From: Priapulus caudatus
Lineage: Eukaryota; Priapulida; Priapulimorpha; Priapulimorphida; Priapulidae
NCBI RefSeq assembly: GCF_000485595.1
Contig: NW_014577075.1
Coordinates: 37,021 to 94,153, forward strand
Direction of reading: 5' to 3'
DNA: 57,133 nucleotides
This document shows positions 55,261 through 57,133 of the stretch, in pieces. Position numbers and translations under genes: made by a program. Each line of letters starts with the position of its first letter. Position 1 is the stretch's first letter. A model generated the notes under the pieces. It ran no database searches and was not told where the DNA came from. It saw only the letters and a list, made by a program, of their open reading frames with translations.

Positions 55261-56826
55261 CGCACCGCGCTGTGCACGAACAACATGAATAAGAGAGTAT
55301 AAGTCCCCCTATTTTCAAGGGCAAATGTTTTACCCTTTTTTGTTTTTTTGTCTGTTTAAGCTTTTTTTGCCGGTTTTACCAACCGAGTATAGTTTAGAAC
55401 CCCGTCTCTGGTGTACTCATCGATCTCTTCTGTGAATTTAGCGCTATTTGATCCAAACTTGACGGAGCCTTTCTTAACATACATAGCATAGCATACAGAC
55501 ATTGCAAATTATCAGTAAAGATAAACGCATAGCTAGCATTGCATACCAAACGTGTTCGCGGTTTCCCACTAATAATGCAATCCCGTGTTAGTCACGCTAA
55601 GTGAGTTCATGCCACGTCGAAGCGACCACTTCAAATTTCTGTTGTCGCGCGTTTCGCACCCATCACGCGAGAGAGCGACCATTCTCATCAATAAGGGCGT
55701 GGACAGGTTACTCTGAGGAGAGGGCGCGACAGCGAGCAGCTATAAGCCATGCGTCCCCCCCCCCACTCACTATTCACACTATGTACGACGCGAACAGAAC
55801 TGGATATTCATGGACGCGATGTAATAGCGTCTTCTAGGCTAGCTACAACTCGGCGGCTGCGCCTATGGTGTCCATCAATGGCGCTGCCCCAGTGTCTCAT
55901 GCGCCTACGTGTCGCACAACCCGGCCATGAGGCTATCCTAACACGCTTACACGACACGAGCAGCATTGCCTATATACCTGTACCCACCGAGGAGATTTAA
56001 CAGGCCGTGTAATGGCATCCGCCAATGTGCATTGGCACCGTCTTCAATACTCACATAGCGCCATTTCTGTACGCGTGTGGGAAGATATAGGAAAAGTGGG
56101 GGGTAACTGTATAAAGCCCCTACCAACTATCGCGGACATTCTTATACATAAACGACAAAGAATAAGCACGTCGAGGATTTCACATTGCTGGCGCGTCTCG
56201 GATATGACATGAGTACCTCGACAAACAGTTCTTCAGTTTTACGTAAACGCGCCAACAGAGAAAGCAGTTTAGCCTCAAGGTCTGAATAACGATAGCAGCA
56301 AAACCGCTCTAACAGCATTCCAACGCGCTAAAATTAACCGCGTATAGTAGAGTAATATTTAATAATATAATAAGCTCTACTATAGCAGGTTAATATATAC
56401 TATAAATATATTATATTTATATATATATTATATATCAAGAGTACCATAATAGAGGATATACATAATACTGTATTTTTTTTTAAAATGTACTTCTTGATAT
56501 ATATATACAGGGTTAGACACTAACGCATTTTAGTTCATTAGTCCCACCAGCGACTAGTAAAACGAAAAAAGTGTACTAGTCCTTCCAAGATTCTACTAGT
56601 CCTGTCGAAGGACTCTTACTAGGCGCAGAAGCGACGAGCATTGTTATTTGCCAGGAGTAAGGTGGGGTATGGAGGGTGGCGCCCTCTGCCTGCTAGGGGG
56701 TACAGGGGGTCTCTCCCAAGTACAAGTGTTGTCCGCCCACAGAAAGGTTTTGTAAAAGACATGCAATTGTATAAAATAATGTAACTTTGATATGGATCAT
56801 AAAAATTAAAACTTAAATTAAATAAA

Positions 56827-56995
56827 ATGTTTAAATTCCGAAATAACATTTCGGCTGCTCTTGATGAGGAATGCTGTGATTCGTCACCTTATCACAGCAA
56901 GGAATTTGGCCCTCAGTTTATAGGCTACAACCTGTTCCGGCGCTCGTTGTATGCGGCTATCGCCGAATATAACCTCTGCAGCCTTGTCGGTAAAG
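56827..56995 (+). CDS. Candidate first exon of an unrecognised plus-strand gene
   Basis: ATG at 56827 opens a 56-codon frame ending AAAG|gtaagt at 56995, a strong donor in phase 1. The peptide (MFKFRNNISAALDEECCDSS ... IAEYNLCSLVGK) has mixed, protein-like composition and no repeat. I do not recognise it. Upstream, 56500-56720 contains palindromic ACTAGTCC repeats. The next exon would lie outside the window. Confidence 0.3.
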
Positions 56996-57133
56996 GTAAG
57001 TGCTGTCGACATCTAAACCCTTGGGCCTTGTCACGCTAGCACAGCTGACGTACATTGGTGTAAGGGCCTGCACCGTTTTTTTACAATAGCAATGTGCATT
57101 TCTAATGGGGTTCGCCCATTTACTAATTCGCTG

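Noticed and set aside
1-57133. CRISPR arrays, bacterial operons, rRNA or tRNA genes
   Set aside because: None seen; the tandem repeats are eukaryotic micro- and minisatellites without unique spacers.

Overview
The window is eukaryotic and almost certainly from an animal. About 41.6 kb of it is one intron-rich gene on the minus strand. Its exons have GT-AG boundaries and encode stacked extracellular modules (C-type lectin, LDLa, CUB, sushi, EGF, discoidin, HYR, ephrin-receptor-like/GCC2-GCC3, laminin-G/pentraxin) found only in metazoans. Degenerate TTAGGG-type repeats, many microsatellites and small MITE-like elements fit a marine invertebrate with a mid-sized genome. The closest architecture I know from memory is Drosophila Uninflatable (Uif), an apical single-pass epithelial membrane protein. 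I therefore favour a protostome, perhaps a non-insect ecdysozoan such as a priapulid, but the species call is weak.

The gene starts at a signal-peptide ATG (41609) and runs leftwards out of the window (last exon seen 468-590). I resolved 64 coding exons by hand. All reading phases join without a break, giving about 9,988 nt or 3,329 codons before the window edge. Order: signal peptide, C-type lectin, LDLa, CUB x3, sushi x3, EGF plus discoidin, EGF, sushi x4, discoidin, HYR, half HYR, module A (sushi-like plus an unnamed region), GCC2/GCC3 x3, EGF x12, laminin-G/pentraxin, HYR, EGF remnant plus EGF x2, module B (a diverged second copy of A), GCC2/GCC3 x4, EGF x2. The membrane segment, cytoplasmic tail and stop codon are not in the window.

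The introns hold two convincing MITEs (37022-37376; 37781-37974 with an 8-bp target duplication), other transposon scraps and many microsatellites. They also hold an indel-riddled second copy (about 10080-11100) of the exon-bearing stretch 5528-6525, which looks more like an assembly gap-fill than a real duplication.

From 41.6 to 57.1 kb I find no confident gene. That part holds telomere-like minisatellite (42.3-42.8 kb), a 1.7-kb composite microsatellite (43.2-44.9 kb), a large imperfect palindrome (45.4-46.3 kb), a dispersed direct repeat with a promoter-like stretch beside it (48.9-49.8 and 51.4-51.7 kb), a 1.5-kb ACGTACACGC satellite between inverted AT-rich repeats (52.3-55.0 kb), and two weak candidate exons (47.1 kb minus, 56.8 kb plus).

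The most interesting observation is that a conserved, seemingly unnamed extracellular module is present twice in the protein, each copy directly before GCC2/GCC3 repeats. One copy carries a furin-type site.
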